Of a stretch of 64,000 nucleotides of DNA, positions 9,057-16,733 are shown piece after piece. How positions within the stretch are numbered: the first letter of the stretch is position 1; every line of letters begins with the position of its first letter. The stretch spans positions 1,178,001 to 1,242,000 of the forward strand of contig NZ_CP041690.1 of the NCBI RefSeq assembly GCF_008000755.1, read 5' to 3'. This DNA comes from Youhaiella tibetensis (GTDB lineage: Bacteria > Pseudomonadota > Alphaproteobacteria > Rhizobiales > Devosiaceae). A program made the translations under genes and the position numbers. The notes under the pieces are model-generated. The model saw nothing but the letters and a program-made list of their open reading frames with translations, had not been told where the DNA came from and made no database searches.

Positions 9057-11182
9057 CCACCGGCGTCCAACCCGCCCCCAGGCTATCGCCGCGCTGGCGG
9101 CGATGGCTGGCCGGGGGCGCCCTGGCCGCAGTGGTTCTCGCCGCGGCGGGTGGCCTCTATGCCAGCCAGGTCGTTGGCGACATCCGGGCCCATCTGCCGC
9201 CGACGCCGGGCATCGAGACCCTGCCGGTCTCGACTTCGGTCGTCGACCGCGACGGCCTGCTCCTGCGTGCCTTCACCACCGATGGCGGGCGCTGGCGGTT
9301 GCCCGTCACCGTCGATCAGGTGGATCGTCACTTCATCGCGATGCTCATCGCCTACGAGGACCAGCGCTTCACCGAACACCACGGCATCGACTGGACCTCG
9401 ATGGTCCGCGCCGCCGGTCAGTTCGTCGGGGCAGGGGGTCACATCGTCTCCGGCGGCTCCACACTCACCATGCAGGTCGCGCGCCTCATCGAGCAGGAGC
9501 GGACCCGCAGCCTCTGGGCCAAGATACGCCAGATCGTTCACGCCGATACGCTCGAGCGCGAGCTGACCAAGGAGCAGATTCTCACCCTCTATCTCTCGCT
9601 CGCCCCCTATGGCGGCAATATCGAGGGCATCCGCGCCGCCAGCCTCGCCTATTTCGGCAAGGAGCCGGCGCGTCTCACCACTGCCGAGGCGGCCCTGCTC
9701 GTGGCCCTGCCGCAATCGCCCGAGGCGCGCCGCCCCGACCGCGACCCCAAGGCCGCCGAAGCGGGGCGCAACCAGGTGCTCGACCGGCTCGTATCCCAGG
9801 GCGTGATCGCCCCTGAGGAGGCAGAAGCCGCCAGGCTTGAACCCATCCCGACCGCGCGCCGCGAGTTTCCCATGCTCGCCGCCCACCTGGCCGAAAAGGC
9901 CGTCAAGGCTCAGCCCAACGCGCGTCAGGTCGCGCTCACCGTCGATCGCCGCCTGCAGGGCGCGCTCGAAAAGCTCGGCGCCACCCGCGCGGCCCGTCTG
10001 GGTCCCACCGTCTCGGTGGCCATCGTCGTCGCCGACCAGGCGAGCGGCGATATCCTTGCTTCCGTCGGCTCGGCCGGCTTCCTCTCCGAGCAGAGCGCCG
10101 GTTTCGTCGACATGACCCAGGCCCTGCGCTCGCCCGGCTCCACCCTCAAGCCCATGATCTACGGTCTCGCCTTCGAGCTCGGCATGGCCAATCCCGAAAG
10201 CCTCATCGAGGATCGCCCCACCGCCTTCAACCGCTACGTCCCGGTCAATTTCGACGGCTTCAGCCGTGGCACCGTCACCATTCGCCAGGCCCTCACCGAG
10301 TCCCTCAACGTGCCCGCCGTCGTCGTGCTCGATGCCGTGGGCACCGCCCGGCTCGTCGCGCGCCTCAAGCGCGCCTATGCCAATCCCGTGCTGCCCGATG
10401 ATACGGCCCCCGGCCTCGCCGTTGGCCTTGGTGGCGTCGGCGTGACGCTGCGCGATCTCGTTTCGATCTACGCCTCGATCGCGCGCGGCGGCACGCCCGT
10501 GCACCTGCGCGATGGTGTGTCCCCCGAGCCCGCGACCGACATCGATCCTGCCCCGGTGCTCGATCCCACCGCCGCCTGGTACGTCACCGATATCCTGCGC
10601 GACGTGCCACCACCGCTGAACGGCTCCCCCGGGCGCATCGCCTATAAGACCGGCACGTCCTACGGCTACCGCGACGCCTGGGCCATTGGCTATGATGGCA
10701 AGACCGTCATCGGGGTCTGGGTCGGCCGCCCCGATGGCGCGCCCGTGCCCGGCATCTCGGGCATCACAGCTGCCGCCCCCATCCTCTTTGAAAGCTTCGA
10801 TCGCCTCGGCATGCAGGCCGCGCCGTTCAGGCCCGCCCCGCCGGGCGTCATCGTCGCCGCCAATTCCGACCTGCCCGAGCCCCTGAAGCGCTTCCGCCAC
10901 CCCAACGACACCATGGTGGCGCGCGACGCGCCCCCCCAGATTGCTTTCCCCGGCGATGGCGTGGATGTGGACCTTGGCCTGGCCTCCGGCTCCGGTCGCC
11001 CCCTGACGGTCAAGGTGCGCAACGGTTCGCCCCCCTTCACCTTCTTTGCCAACGGCGCGCCGTTCGGGCGCACGGCCTTTGCGCGCCAGAACAACTGGCG
11101 GCCCGATGGTCCCGGCTACGTCACGCTCTCGGTGGTCGATGCAAAGGGTCGCTCGGACCTGGTGCGGGTATTCGTCGAATAG
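9053..11182 (+). CDS. pbpC: Penicillin-binding protein 1C, bifunctional peptidoglycan synthase
   Basis: A 709-residue inner-membrane glycosyltransferase/transpeptidase that polymerises and crosslinks peptidoglycan. It has a single N-terminal membrane anchor (about residues 15-35) and a GT51 domain with EDQRFTEHHGIDW near residue 100. The transpeptidase domain shows SxxK in SPGSTLKPM, SxN in TESLNVPA and KTG in AYKTGTSYG. A C-terminal PBP1C-type beta domain (BiPBP_C) follows. The GTG start at 9053 overlaps the alpha-2-macroglobulin stop (GTGA), so the pair is translationally coupled. This gene order is widely conserved in proteobacteria. Confidence 0.95.
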   Translation: MTTGVQPAPRLSPRWRRWLAGGALAAVVLAAAGGLYASQVVGDIRAHLPPTPGIETLPVSTSVVDRDGLLLRAFTTDGGRWRLPVTVDQVDRHFIAMLIAYEDQRFTEHHGIDWTSMVRAAGQFVGAGGHIVSGGSTLTMQVARLIEQERTRSLWAKIRQIVHADTLERELTKEQILTLYLSLAPYGGNIEGIRAASLAYFGKEPARLTTAEAALLVALPQSPEARRPDRDPKAAEAGRNQVLDRLVSQGVIAPEEAEAARLEPIPTARREFPMLAAHLAEKAVKAQPNARQVALTVDRRLQGALEKLGATRAARLGPTVSVAIVVADQASGDILASVGSAGFLSEQSAGFVDMTQALRSPGSTLKPMIYGLAFELGMANPESLIEDRPTAFNRYVPVNFDGFSRGTVTIRQALTESLNVPAVVVLDAVGTARLVARLKRAYANPVLPDDTAPGLAVGLGGVGVTLRDLVSIYASIARGGTPVHLRDGVSPEPATDIDPAPVLDPTAAWYVTDILRDVPPPLNGSPGRIAYKTGTSYGYRDAWAIGYDGKTVIGVWVGRPDGAPVPGISGITAAAPILFESFDRLGMQAAPFRPAPPGVIVAANSDLPEPLKRFRHPNDTMVARDAPPQIAFPGDGVDVDLGLASGSGRPLTVKVRNGSPPFTFFANGAPFGRTAFARQNNWRPDGPGYVTLSVVDAKGRSDLVRVFVE

Positions 11183-11190
11183 CAGGCGTC

Positions 11191-11775
11191 TCAGCGCGCC
11201 AGTTGCACGAGGCGTGAGGAGGTCACTTCCAGCCCCCGGTCTTCGCGCGCCTCGACCCCTTCGGGCGGGCGATGTGCGTCCAGCACCACGTCGCGTTCGC
11301 GGATCAGGGCTTCGATCTCCGGCTGGAAATGGCGCACCACCGCCGTCAGCCAGCGGTTGACCAGGTAGGACGGCTTGGCGTGATGCACGTCGAATCGGGG
11401 CAGCAGCGCGATCGTCGGCTCCGCTGCCAGCCAAGCATCGCCCACCACCCACTGGTTTACCGTAAAGAGCCTGTGCAGTCGCCCATAAGGGTCCACGCCC
11501 ACCGCGATCAGGTGATGCACCGGCCCCTTGGCGCCCTCGGGTCGCACGAAGCAGTGGAAATGCCCGTGCTCCACATCGTCAGCCGGGGGCAGGTGGCAAT
11601 GGTAGTACCATTGCGCGCCCGTATCGGGGTCGAACACGTCCCCGCTCGGATAGTGCGACCAGGCCGCCACCGGTGCCCCGCGCAGCGTTTCGCTAAGGAC
11701 ATTCTCGCCGGATTTGGCGAGGACGCTTTCGCAAAACAGTGCTTCCTGCAGGGCCCGCTGGCGATCCTCGTCCAT
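11191..11775 (-). CDS. Uncharacterised His-rich protein downstream of the Cys-repeat gene
   Basis: A 194-residue soluble protein with no signal peptide. Its most conspicuous feature is WYYHCHLPPADDVEHGHFHCF near residues 55-76, a cluster of histidines and two cysteines that could bind metal. A long-chain-like VNQWVVGDAWL region and a charged C-terminus follow. It resembles proteins grouped as DUF6969, but that recollection is unverified. The ATG at 11775 is chosen because the frame upstream of it is shadow of the repetitive gene. Its start lies only 10 nt after the Cys-repeat gene stop, so it is the last gene of the minus-strand sulfur arm. The function is unknown. Confidence 0.7.
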   Translation of the reverse strand: MDEDRQRALQEALFCESVLAKSGENVLSETLRGAPVAAWSHYPSGDVFDPDTGAQWYYHCHLPPADDVEHGHFHCFVRPEGAKGPVHHLIAVGVDPYGRLHRLFTVNQWVVGDAWLAAEPTIALLPRFDVHHAKPSYLVNRWLTAVVRHFQPEIEALIRERDVVLDAHRPPEGVEAREDRGLEVTSSRLVQLAR

Positions 11776-11785
11776 TCGCTCGCTC

Positions 11786-12232
11786 CTATTGCGCGCCCGC
11801 CGCGCAAGGGTTGGCCGCCGCACACGGAGCCGCCGCCGCGCAAGGCGCGCCAGCCGCACAGGGGTTGGCTGCCGCCGCCGGGGCTGCTGCAGCGCATGGC
11901 GCACCAGCCGCACAGGGGTTGGCTGCTGCAGCGCATGGCGCACCAGCCGCACAGGGGTTGGCTGCTGCGACCGGGGCCGCCGCCGCGCACGGCGCGCCAG
12001 CGGCGCAAGGGTTGGAGGCCGCGCACGGCGAAGCCGCCGCGCAGGGCGCCCCGGCGGCGCAAGGGTTCCCCGCGGCGCACGGATTGCCGGCAGCGCAAGG
12101 GTTCGCTGCCGCTGCCGCGGCTGCCGGTACCGGCGCCGGTGCGCGGGCCGCCGAGGCCACGTGGTCGGCCGCTACCGCTGCGGTTGCGACGAGGAAGGCG
12201 CTGCCGAAAAGCAGGGTGTTGCGCGCGCTCAT
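11786..12232 (-). CDS. Exported Pro-Cys pentapeptide repeat protein
   Basis: A 148-residue protein with an apparent Sec signal peptide (SARNTLLFGSAFLVATAAVA, cleavage before AD). The mature chain is composed almost only of Ala, Gly, Pro, Asn and Cys in units such as NPCAAG, APCAA and SPCAAS. Fifteen cysteines all follow proline, mostly spaced every five residues, with a few spacer insertions. Such a chain has no hydrophobic core and would be an extended periplasmic polythiol able to carry metal ions or sulfane sulfur. The start overlaps the YeeE/YedE stop (ATGA at 12229-12232), indicating translational coupling. The DNA holds two perfect 39-bp tandem copies, so repeat number may vary. Comparable low-complexity NPCAA proteins exist in other proteobacteria, but I know of no assigned role. 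Confidence 0.75.
   Translation of the reverse strand: MSARNTLLFGSAFLVATAAVAADHVASAARAPAPVPAAAAAAANPCAAGNPCAAGNPCAAGAPCAAASPCAASNPCAAGAPCAAAAPVAAANPCAAGAPCAAAANPCAAGAPCAAAAPAAAANPCAAGAPCAAAAPCAAANPCAAGAQ
11883..11960 (-). repeat. Two perfect 39-bp tandem repeats inside the Cys-repeat gene
   Basis: Positions 11883-11921 and 11922-11960 are identical, and the first 8 bases of a third copy follow. Each unit is 13 codons (read on the minus strand as NPCAAGAPCAAAA with permutation). The perfect identity suggests recent duplication or slippage, while the rest of the repeat region (about 11795-12120) is diverged at synonymous positions. Confidence 0.9.
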
Positions 12233-13440
12233 TTCTTGAACCCATCCATGCCGAAGACCGGGCGCAGGTAGACGCCGGCCAGGCTCCCCACGAACGCCGA
12301 TGCGAACCAGAGCCAGCCATGCAGGCTCCCCGAGGCGATGCCGCTGAACAGCGCCCCGATATTGCAGCCGAACGACAGCCGCGCCCCGTAGCCCATCAGC
12401 ACGCCGCCGATGGCAGCCGCCAGGAGCGAGAGGAACGGCACCGCCACCTTGGGCGCAAACTTGCCGGCCAGCCCCGCCGCCAGCGCCGCACCCAGTATGA
12501 TGCCGAAATCCATGACCGAGGTCGCGTCCTCCAGCACGCTGCTCTGCAGCGCCTTGGCCTGCGCCGGCCAGGTCCAGAATTCCCACGAAGCCACCGGCAC
12601 GCCGACCGCCTGCGCGATCTTGGCGCCCCACAGGCCAAAGCCATAGGTGATCGACCAGGGATGACCGGCGATGAGGAGCGTCGCGATGTTGAGCCCCGCC
12701 AGAGCCAGTCCGGCCCCGATGAGCGGCCAGGGTCCACGCAGCACCCGCTGCCAGCCCGCCACCGCCGGTGCCTTGCGCTTTTCGAGGCTGCCATGGGCGC
12801 GCCGCTCGATGATCGCGGTGACCCAGGCGACCGCGCCGAGACCGGCCAGCGTCACCACGAGCGCCAGCGGCACACCCAGGCTCGTACCCAGGCTCATGGC
12901 CGGGAGCGACGGTTGGGTCAGCCACCAGGGCAGGTGCGCGGTGCCCAGCACGGCGCCCACGATGAAGAACAGCAGCGTCACCAGCATGCGCGAAGAGCCG
13001 CCGCCGACCGTGAACAGCGTGCCCGAGCCGCACCCGCCGCCCAGTTGCATGCCCAGCCCGAAGATCGCAGCTCCGATCAGCACCGAAACCCCCACCGGCG
13101 CCGTGGCGCCCGCCAGCGGCTGGCCGAAGGGATTGCCGAGCGTCAGCAGGGGAATGAAGGCCAGGGCCGCCACCGCGATCATGAGCATCTGGGCGCGCAT
13201 GGCCCCGCCGCGCTTCTCCACCACCATCCGGCGCCACCCGCCGGTGAAGCCGAAGGAGGCATGGTAGAGGGTCAGCCCCATCAGGGCGCCCACGAGAAAC
13301 AGCACGGCCTGGCGCAGGTCGACCAGTTGGGCGATCGCGAACGTGCCCACCACGAGCGCCGCTCCGGCAAACGCCACCGGCCCCCTGTCGAACTGGATCA
13401 GCGGCTTTTGGGCAAACGCGCCCGCGGCAGCATCGGTCAT
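12229..13440 (-). CDS. YeeE/YedE family sulfur-compound transporter
   Basis: A 403-residue polytopic membrane protein of the TsuA/YeeE family, known to move thiosulfate or related sulfur compounds through conserved cysteines. Hallmarks are LGGGCGSGTLFTVGGG near residue 130 and RLSFGCNIGALFSG near residue 355, plus about ten hydrophobic segments. The ATG at 13440 has AGGA 8 nt upstream and is preferred to the ATG at 13458. It lies 103 nt after the rhodanese gene in the same direction, and its stop overlaps the Cys-repeat gene start. The pairing with a periplasmic sulfurtransferase and a polythiol suggests it takes sulfur delivered in the periplasm. The actual substrate is not determined by sequence. 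Confidence 0.88.
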   Translation of the reverse strand: MTDAAAGAFAQKPLIQFDRGPVAFAGAALVVGTFAIAQLVDLRQAVLFLVGALMGLTLYHASFGFTGGWRRMVVEKRGGAMRAQMLMIAVAALAFIPLLTLGNPFGQPLAGATAPVGVSVLIGAAIFGLGMQLGGGCGSGTLFTVGGGSSRMLVTLLFFIVGAVLGTAHLPWWLTQPSLPAMSLGTSLGVPLALVVTLAGLGAVAWVTAIIERRAHGSLEKRKAPAVAGWQRVLRGPWPLIGAGLALAGLNIATLLIAGHPWSITYGFGLWGAKIAQAVGVPVASWEFWTWPAQAKALQSSVLEDATSVMDFGIILGAALAAGLAGKFAPKVAVPFLSLLAAAIGGVLMGYGARLSFGCNIGALFSGIASGSLHGWLWFASAFVGSLAGVYLRPVFGMDGFKK

Positions 13441-13509
13441 TGCAATATTCCTGAACAAATCGGTCCGAGCCTGTCGGCCCGGACGCTACTTGGCTGGTTA
13501 TGGATATGT

Positions 13510-13535
13510 CCACCCGCCGGTGCCCCGGCGGGTGG
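13510..13535 (-). other. GC-rich hairpin between rhodanese and YeeE/YedE genes
   Basis: A perfect 11-bp stem (13510-13520 with 13525-13535) with a 4-nt loop lies just after the rhodanese stop. There is no T-tract on the minus strand, so it more likely tunes downstream expression or protects the upstream message than acts as a full terminator. Confidence 0.6.
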
Positions 13536-13543
13536 CAAAGGCC

Positions 13544-14464
13544 TTAGTTGCTTGCGACGACCGGACGCGACGGGTCGGCGGTCCACTGCGACATGGAGCC
13601 GTCATAGAGCCGCACGTTCTTGAGCCCCTCCACTTCCGAAAGGCCGAACCAGGCGATCGAGGCCAGGTGCCCGGTGTTGCAGAAGGCGATGAGGCCCTTG
13701 TCGGTGGCCGCGCCCGAAGCCTTGACGAATTCGGCGATCTCGGCGGCCGAGGCGAAGGACGGGTTCTCCGGATGGTAGAACTTGTCGAAGTTGATGTTGA
13801 CGGCCGTCGGCACGGTGCCGAGCTTCTGGACGGTGTTGGTCTTTTCCTTGCCGATGAACTGGGCCACCGAGCGGGCATCGATCAGGTTCGTATCGCTTTC
13901 GATGGCGTCCTGCACTTCTTTGACGTCGGCCAGCAGTTCGGGGCGGAACTCCGCCTTGAAGTCGCCCGCGGCCGGAGTTACCGCGTCGGTCGAAACCTGC
14001 GCATTGGCCTTGGTCCAGGCTGCGTAGCCGCCATCCAGAATCGTTACGGCGTCATGGCCGAGCACCTTGAACGTCCAGTAGACGCGGGTGGCGCCACCGA
14101 ATTCTGAGGCATTGGTGCCGGCCGGGATGATCACCACCTGGCTGTCATCGTTGACGCCCAGCTTGGCGATCAACGCCTCGAGCTGCTCGGGGGCGGGCAG
14201 CATGCCGGGAATGTCGTTGACCTTCGTGCGCCAGCCATATTCCGAATAGCGGGCATTGACTGCGCCCGGCACGTGGCCGGCATCGTACGGGTTCTTGCCT
14301 TCGACCGCGTCGCGGATGTCGATGACGACCAGGCTCGGGTTGCCGAGCTGGCTGGTGAGCCAGGCGGAATCGACGAGCGGCTTGTCGGTCAGCCGTTCGG
14401 CCTGGGCCGGCAGAACCGACACCAGGGCTGCCGCGGCGAGGGTGCCCAGAAAAGACAGGCGCAT
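13544..14464 (-). CDS. Exported double-domain rhodanese/sulfurtransferase
   Basis: A 306-residue thiosulfate or 3-mercaptopyruvate sulfurtransferase with a signal peptide (LGTLAAAALVSVLPAQA) that places it in the periplasm. The first rhodanese domain (about residues 28-150) is inactive-like (VIDIRDAVEGKNPYDAGHVPGA). The second (about 170-300) has IDARSVAQFIG and the active loop CNTGHLAS near residue 265, with the persulfide-forming cysteine. The start at 14464 is the only one giving a signal peptide. It heads the minus-strand arm of the sulfur island and faces the thioredoxin gene divergently. The likely role is generating or transferring sulfane sulfur outside the inner membrane, for uptake by the next-encoded transporter. 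Confidence 0.9.
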   Translation of the reverse strand: MRLSFLGTLAAAALVSVLPAQAERLTDKPLVDSAWLTSQLGNPSLVVIDIRDAVEGKNPYDAGHVPGAVNARYSEYGWRTKVNDIPGMLPAPEQLEALIAKLGVNDDSQVVIIPAGTNASEFGGATRVYWTFKVLGHDAVTILDGGYAAWTKANAQVSTDAVTPAAGDFKAEFRPELLADVKEVQDAIESDTNLIDARSVAQFIGKEKTNTVQKLGTVPTAVNINFDKFYHPENPSFASAAEIAEFVKASGAATDKGLIAFCNTGHLASIAWFGLSEVEGLKNVRLYDGSMSQWTADPSRPVVASN

Positions 14465-14672
14465 GAACTTTGTCCCTATATGGAAGAAATGTTGACCTGC
14501 ATTGTGCCAGAACGGGCTTTCGCGTTCGGCTGATAGCCATCCAAAGGAACGCGCCGCCGGGAAAAATCCATCTATCAGGTCGAGATTGAAGCGAAGGATT
14601 ATCCTCTCGCCCCGATTTCCAGTTTCCGGTCCGGCTGGAATAATGCGAGTCAACATCTTCGGAACCCGCCCT

Positions 14673-15095
14673 ATGTCCAGGTTATTGCTCCGCTTCGTCC
14701 TCGTTCTTGTTGCAACCTTCGGGTTGCACGTTACGGCCTTCGCGCAGGATGCCTCCACGCCATCCGCCGAGACGCAGGCCGGTGCGATGGTGACGTCCTT
14801 CGAAAACGAGGCGCAGCTCGACGCCCTCGCGGCCAAGGGCAAGACGGTGGTTTTCTTCTTTGCGAGCTGGTGCCCCAACTGCCGCGCCACGGTCGCCGAG
14901 CTCAATGCCCGCTGGGCCGAGGTCAATCCGGACCTGACCCTCGTCATCGCCGACTACGACAAGGAGACGGCGCTCAAGGGTCGCTACGGGGTAACCTACC
15001 AGGATACCTTCGTCCTGCTCGACAGCCATGGCGAAGGCATCAAGTCCTGGAATGCGGGCGGGGTCGACGGCCTCAACGCCAACACCGCTTCGTGA
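14673..15095 (+). CDS. Exported thioredoxin-fold protein with CPNC motif
   Basis: A 140-residue small periplasmic thiol reductase. It has a signal peptide (LLLRFVLVLVATFGLHVTAFA), then a thioredoxin fold with FFFASWCPNCRATVAEL near residue 65 (CxxC active site), and a C-terminal half with YGVTYQDTFVLLDSHGE including the cis-Pro-equivalent region. The start at 14673 gives a compact signal peptide; an in-frame ATG at 14643 is possible. The stop overlaps the start of the CcdA-like gene by one base (TGATG), so CcdA probably feeds electrons to this protein. In this island it may reduce persulfides or disulfides on the rhodanese or the Cys-repeat protein. That role is inferred from context. Confidence 0.82.
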   Translation: MSRLLLRFVLVLVATFGLHVTAFAQDASTPSAETQAGAMVTSFENEAQLDALAAKGKTVVFFFASWCPNCRATVAELNARWAEVNPDLTLVIADYDKETALKGRYGVTYQDTFVLLDSHGEGIKSWNAGGVDGLNANTAS

Positions 15096-15811
15096 TGCTG
15101 CCCCAGGTCGCGCTGGCATTCCTCGCCGGCATCATCACGGTTCTCTCGCCCTGCGTGCTGCCGCTCCTGCCGATCATCCTGGCAACGGCGGCGCAGGAGG
15201 GCAGGGCGCGTCCCTTCGGCGTCATCCTCGGCTTCGTTGGCGCCTTCACGCTCGCCACGCTCTCGCTCAGCTTCCTCGTGCGCGCCCTCGGCGTGCCGCC
15301 CGATCTCAACCGCACGCTCGCCGCGTCCATACTGGTCGTGCTCGGGCTGGTGCTGATCGTTCCCGCCTTCCACCACGCCTTCGAGCGTCTTGCGAGCGCG
15401 CTCGTCGCGCGCCTGCCGGTAGGGCAGGCGGGCAATGGCTTCGGTGGCGGCCTGGCAGTGGGGGCGGGGCTGGGGCTCGCCTGGAGCCCATGCGTCGGTC
15501 CCGTCATGGCTTCCGTCATCACCCTGGCGCTCAACCAGCAGGTCAATGCCGGAGCGGTGGCGATCACGCTGGCCTTTTCGCTGGGTACGGCCCTGCCCAT
15601 GGCCGCCATCATCCTGGGCGGCCGCAACCTCGTGCGGCGTCTCTCCTGGTTCCAGGCCAACGCCACACGCATCCAGCAGCTCATGGGCGGCCTGCTGGTG
15701 CTGACCGGGCTCGCCATCTTCCTGGGCTGGGACCGCGCGATCCAGGTCCAGCTCCTCACCTGGTTCCCTGATTGGGAACTGGCGCTTACCGGCTGGGAGC
15801 CCAGGCCCTAG
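15095..15811 (+). CDS. CcdA/DsbD-like membrane thiol-reductant carrier
   Basis: A 238-residue six-helix membrane protein that passes electrons from cytosolic thioredoxin to the periplasm. The two functional cysteines sit in TM1 (VLSPCVLPLLP, about residue 19) and TM4 (WSPCVGPVMA, about residue 130), as in CcdA. The ATG at 15095 overlaps the thioredoxin stop. The stop codon overlaps that of the convergent ArsR gene by 4 nt (CTAG). Its partner here is the CPNC thioredoxin rather than a cytochrome c maturation gene set, so the job is probably sulfur- or thiol-related. Confidence 0.88.
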   Translation: MLPQVALAFLAGIITVLSPCVLPLLPIILATAAQEGRARPFGVILGFVGAFTLATLSLSFLVRALGVPPDLNRTLAASILVVLGLVLIVPAFHHAFERLASALVARLPVGQAGNGFGGGLAVGAGLGLAWSPCVGPVMASVITLALNQQVNAGAVAITLAFSLGTALPMAAIILGGRNLVRRLSWFQANATRIQQLMGGLLVLTGLAIFLGWDRAIQVQLLTWFPDWELALTGWEPRP

Positions 15812-16110
15812 GCGCAGTAGATGCGATAGAGCGTCTCGAGGATCTGGCGCACGTCTTCCGAAGCAATGGAATAGTAGACCTGCTGCGCCTCGCGGCGGGT
15901 CTTGACCATGTTCCAGGCCCGGAGCTTGGAGAGATGCTGGGAGAGTGGCGACTGGGCCAGCGCCACGCGGTCTCCCAGCTCCGTCACGTTCTTCTCCCCC
16001 TCGAGCAGCTCGCACAGGATCAGCAGCCGCTTCGGGTTGGCCATGGCCGTCAGCAGAATTGTTGCTTCCTCGGCCTTGCTTTCCAGCTTTGCGATTTCCA
16101 TCTTGATCAT
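15808..16110 (-). CDS. bigR: ArsR-family persulfide sensor, BigR/SqrR-like
   Basis: A 100-residue winged-helix repressor. It has a DNA-recognition helix AQSPLSQHLSKLRAW (about residues 53-67) and two cysteines: one in LLILCELLEGE (about residue 34) and one in the last residues, RIYCA. That pairing matches BigR and SqrR, where the two thiols form a tetrasulfide or disulfide with persulfide and release DNA. The start at 16110 is uncertain, because a second ATG is at 16101 and neither has a strong ribosome binding site. A near-perfect palindrome at 16109-16128 overlaps the start, consistent with autorepression and control of the divergent pmpAB-blh genes. The symbol is assigned by similarity. 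Confidence 0.83.
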   Translation of the reverse strand: MIKMEIAKLESKAEEATILLTAMANPKRLLILCELLEGEKNVTELGDRVALAQSPLSQHLSKLRAWNMVKTRREAQQVYYSIASEDVRQILETLYRIYCA

Positions 16111-16128
16111 ATTCGAACGTTCTAATAT
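16109..16128. promoter_or_regulatory. Probable BigR/ArsR operator palindrome
   Basis: A 20-bp inverted repeat reading ATATTCGAACGTTCTAATAT, symmetric except for one base pair. It sits between the ArsR regulator and the divergent PmpA gene. Position, AT-rich flanks and symmetry fit published BigR/SqrR-type operators. Binding by the neighbouring regulator is inferred. Confidence 0.7.
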
Positions 16129-16184
16129 ACGAATGGGCGTGTGAGCAATATCACCCCGATCGGCCGCACTTTCAAGGAGCAATG

Positions 16185-16733
16185 ATGAATCGCATGGCAC
16201 AGGCTTGGAAAGCGGAGGCGGCGCTGCCGGCCCGCCGGCCCGGTCAGGCGGCATTTGCTCCGAACGCCGCCGGTCGGCTTTCCATCCATCCAGGTTCTTG
16301 TTCAATGACGGAATTCACCCCCCTGATGTCGCTTGCGGGCGGCTCACTGATCGGCCTTTCCGCCGTGCTGCTTATGGCCTTCCATGGCCGCATCGCCGGC
16401 ATGACCGGCATTCTCACCGGCATGCTGCCGCCGGTCGCTACCGATTGGCCCTGGCGCATCGCCTTCCTTGCCGGCGCAGTTGCCGCTCCGGCCCTGATCC
16501 TGGCCGCTACCGGCCAGTCGGTCGATTTCTCCAGCCCCGTGCCCGCTCCCTGGCTCGTGCTGGGCGGCCTGGTCGTGGGCATTGGCGTCTACTTCGGCGG
16601 TGGCTGCACCTCCGGCCACGGCGTCTGCGGCATAGCGCGTCTTTCGCCGCGCTCGATCGTAGCCACGCTCACCTTCATGGCGACCGCCGCTGCCTCCGTT
16701 TTCGTCCTCCGTCACGTGCTGGGGGCCTTCTGA
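16185..16733 (+). CDS. YeeE/YedE half-transporter, PmpA-like
   Basis: A membrane protein with five hydrophobic segments and the cysteine motif [17 protein letters not shown], typical of the N-terminal half of split YeeE/YedE (PmpA-like) sulfur transporters. The conserved part begins at an ATG at 16305 (MTEFTPLMS, 142 residues). However, an AAGGAG site at 16174-16179 sits 5 nt before the ATG at 16185 and would add a 40-residue polar N-terminus. I give the longer form because of that site; the shorter form is a real possibility. The stop overlaps the start of the second half by one base (TGATG). It is expected to act with PmpB in moving sulfur compounds across the inner membrane. Confidence 0.83.
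   Translation: MNRMAQAWKAEAALPARRPGQAAFAPNAAGRLSIHPGSCSMTEFTPLMSLAGGSLIGLSAVLLMAFHGRIAGMTGILTGMLPPVATDWPWRIAFLAGAVAAPALILAATGQSVDFSSPVPAPWLVLGGLVVGIGVYFGGGCTSGHGVCGIARLSPRSIVATLTFMATAAASVFVLRHVLGAF

Noticed and set aside
11795-12120. Tandem repeats considered as a CRISPR or noncoding satellite
   Set aside because: Units are multiples of three, keep one reading frame with a signal peptide, and lack unique spacers of constant length.
13510-13535. Hairpin considered as a rho-independent terminator
   Set aside because: No T-tract on the minus strand, and the next gene continues in the same direction.
11272-13623. 783-codon plus-strand frame over the Cys-repeat and YeeE/YedE genes
   Set aside because: It opposes genes with signal peptide, family motifs and ATGA coupling. 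The product is Arg/His/Gln-rich and unlike any family.
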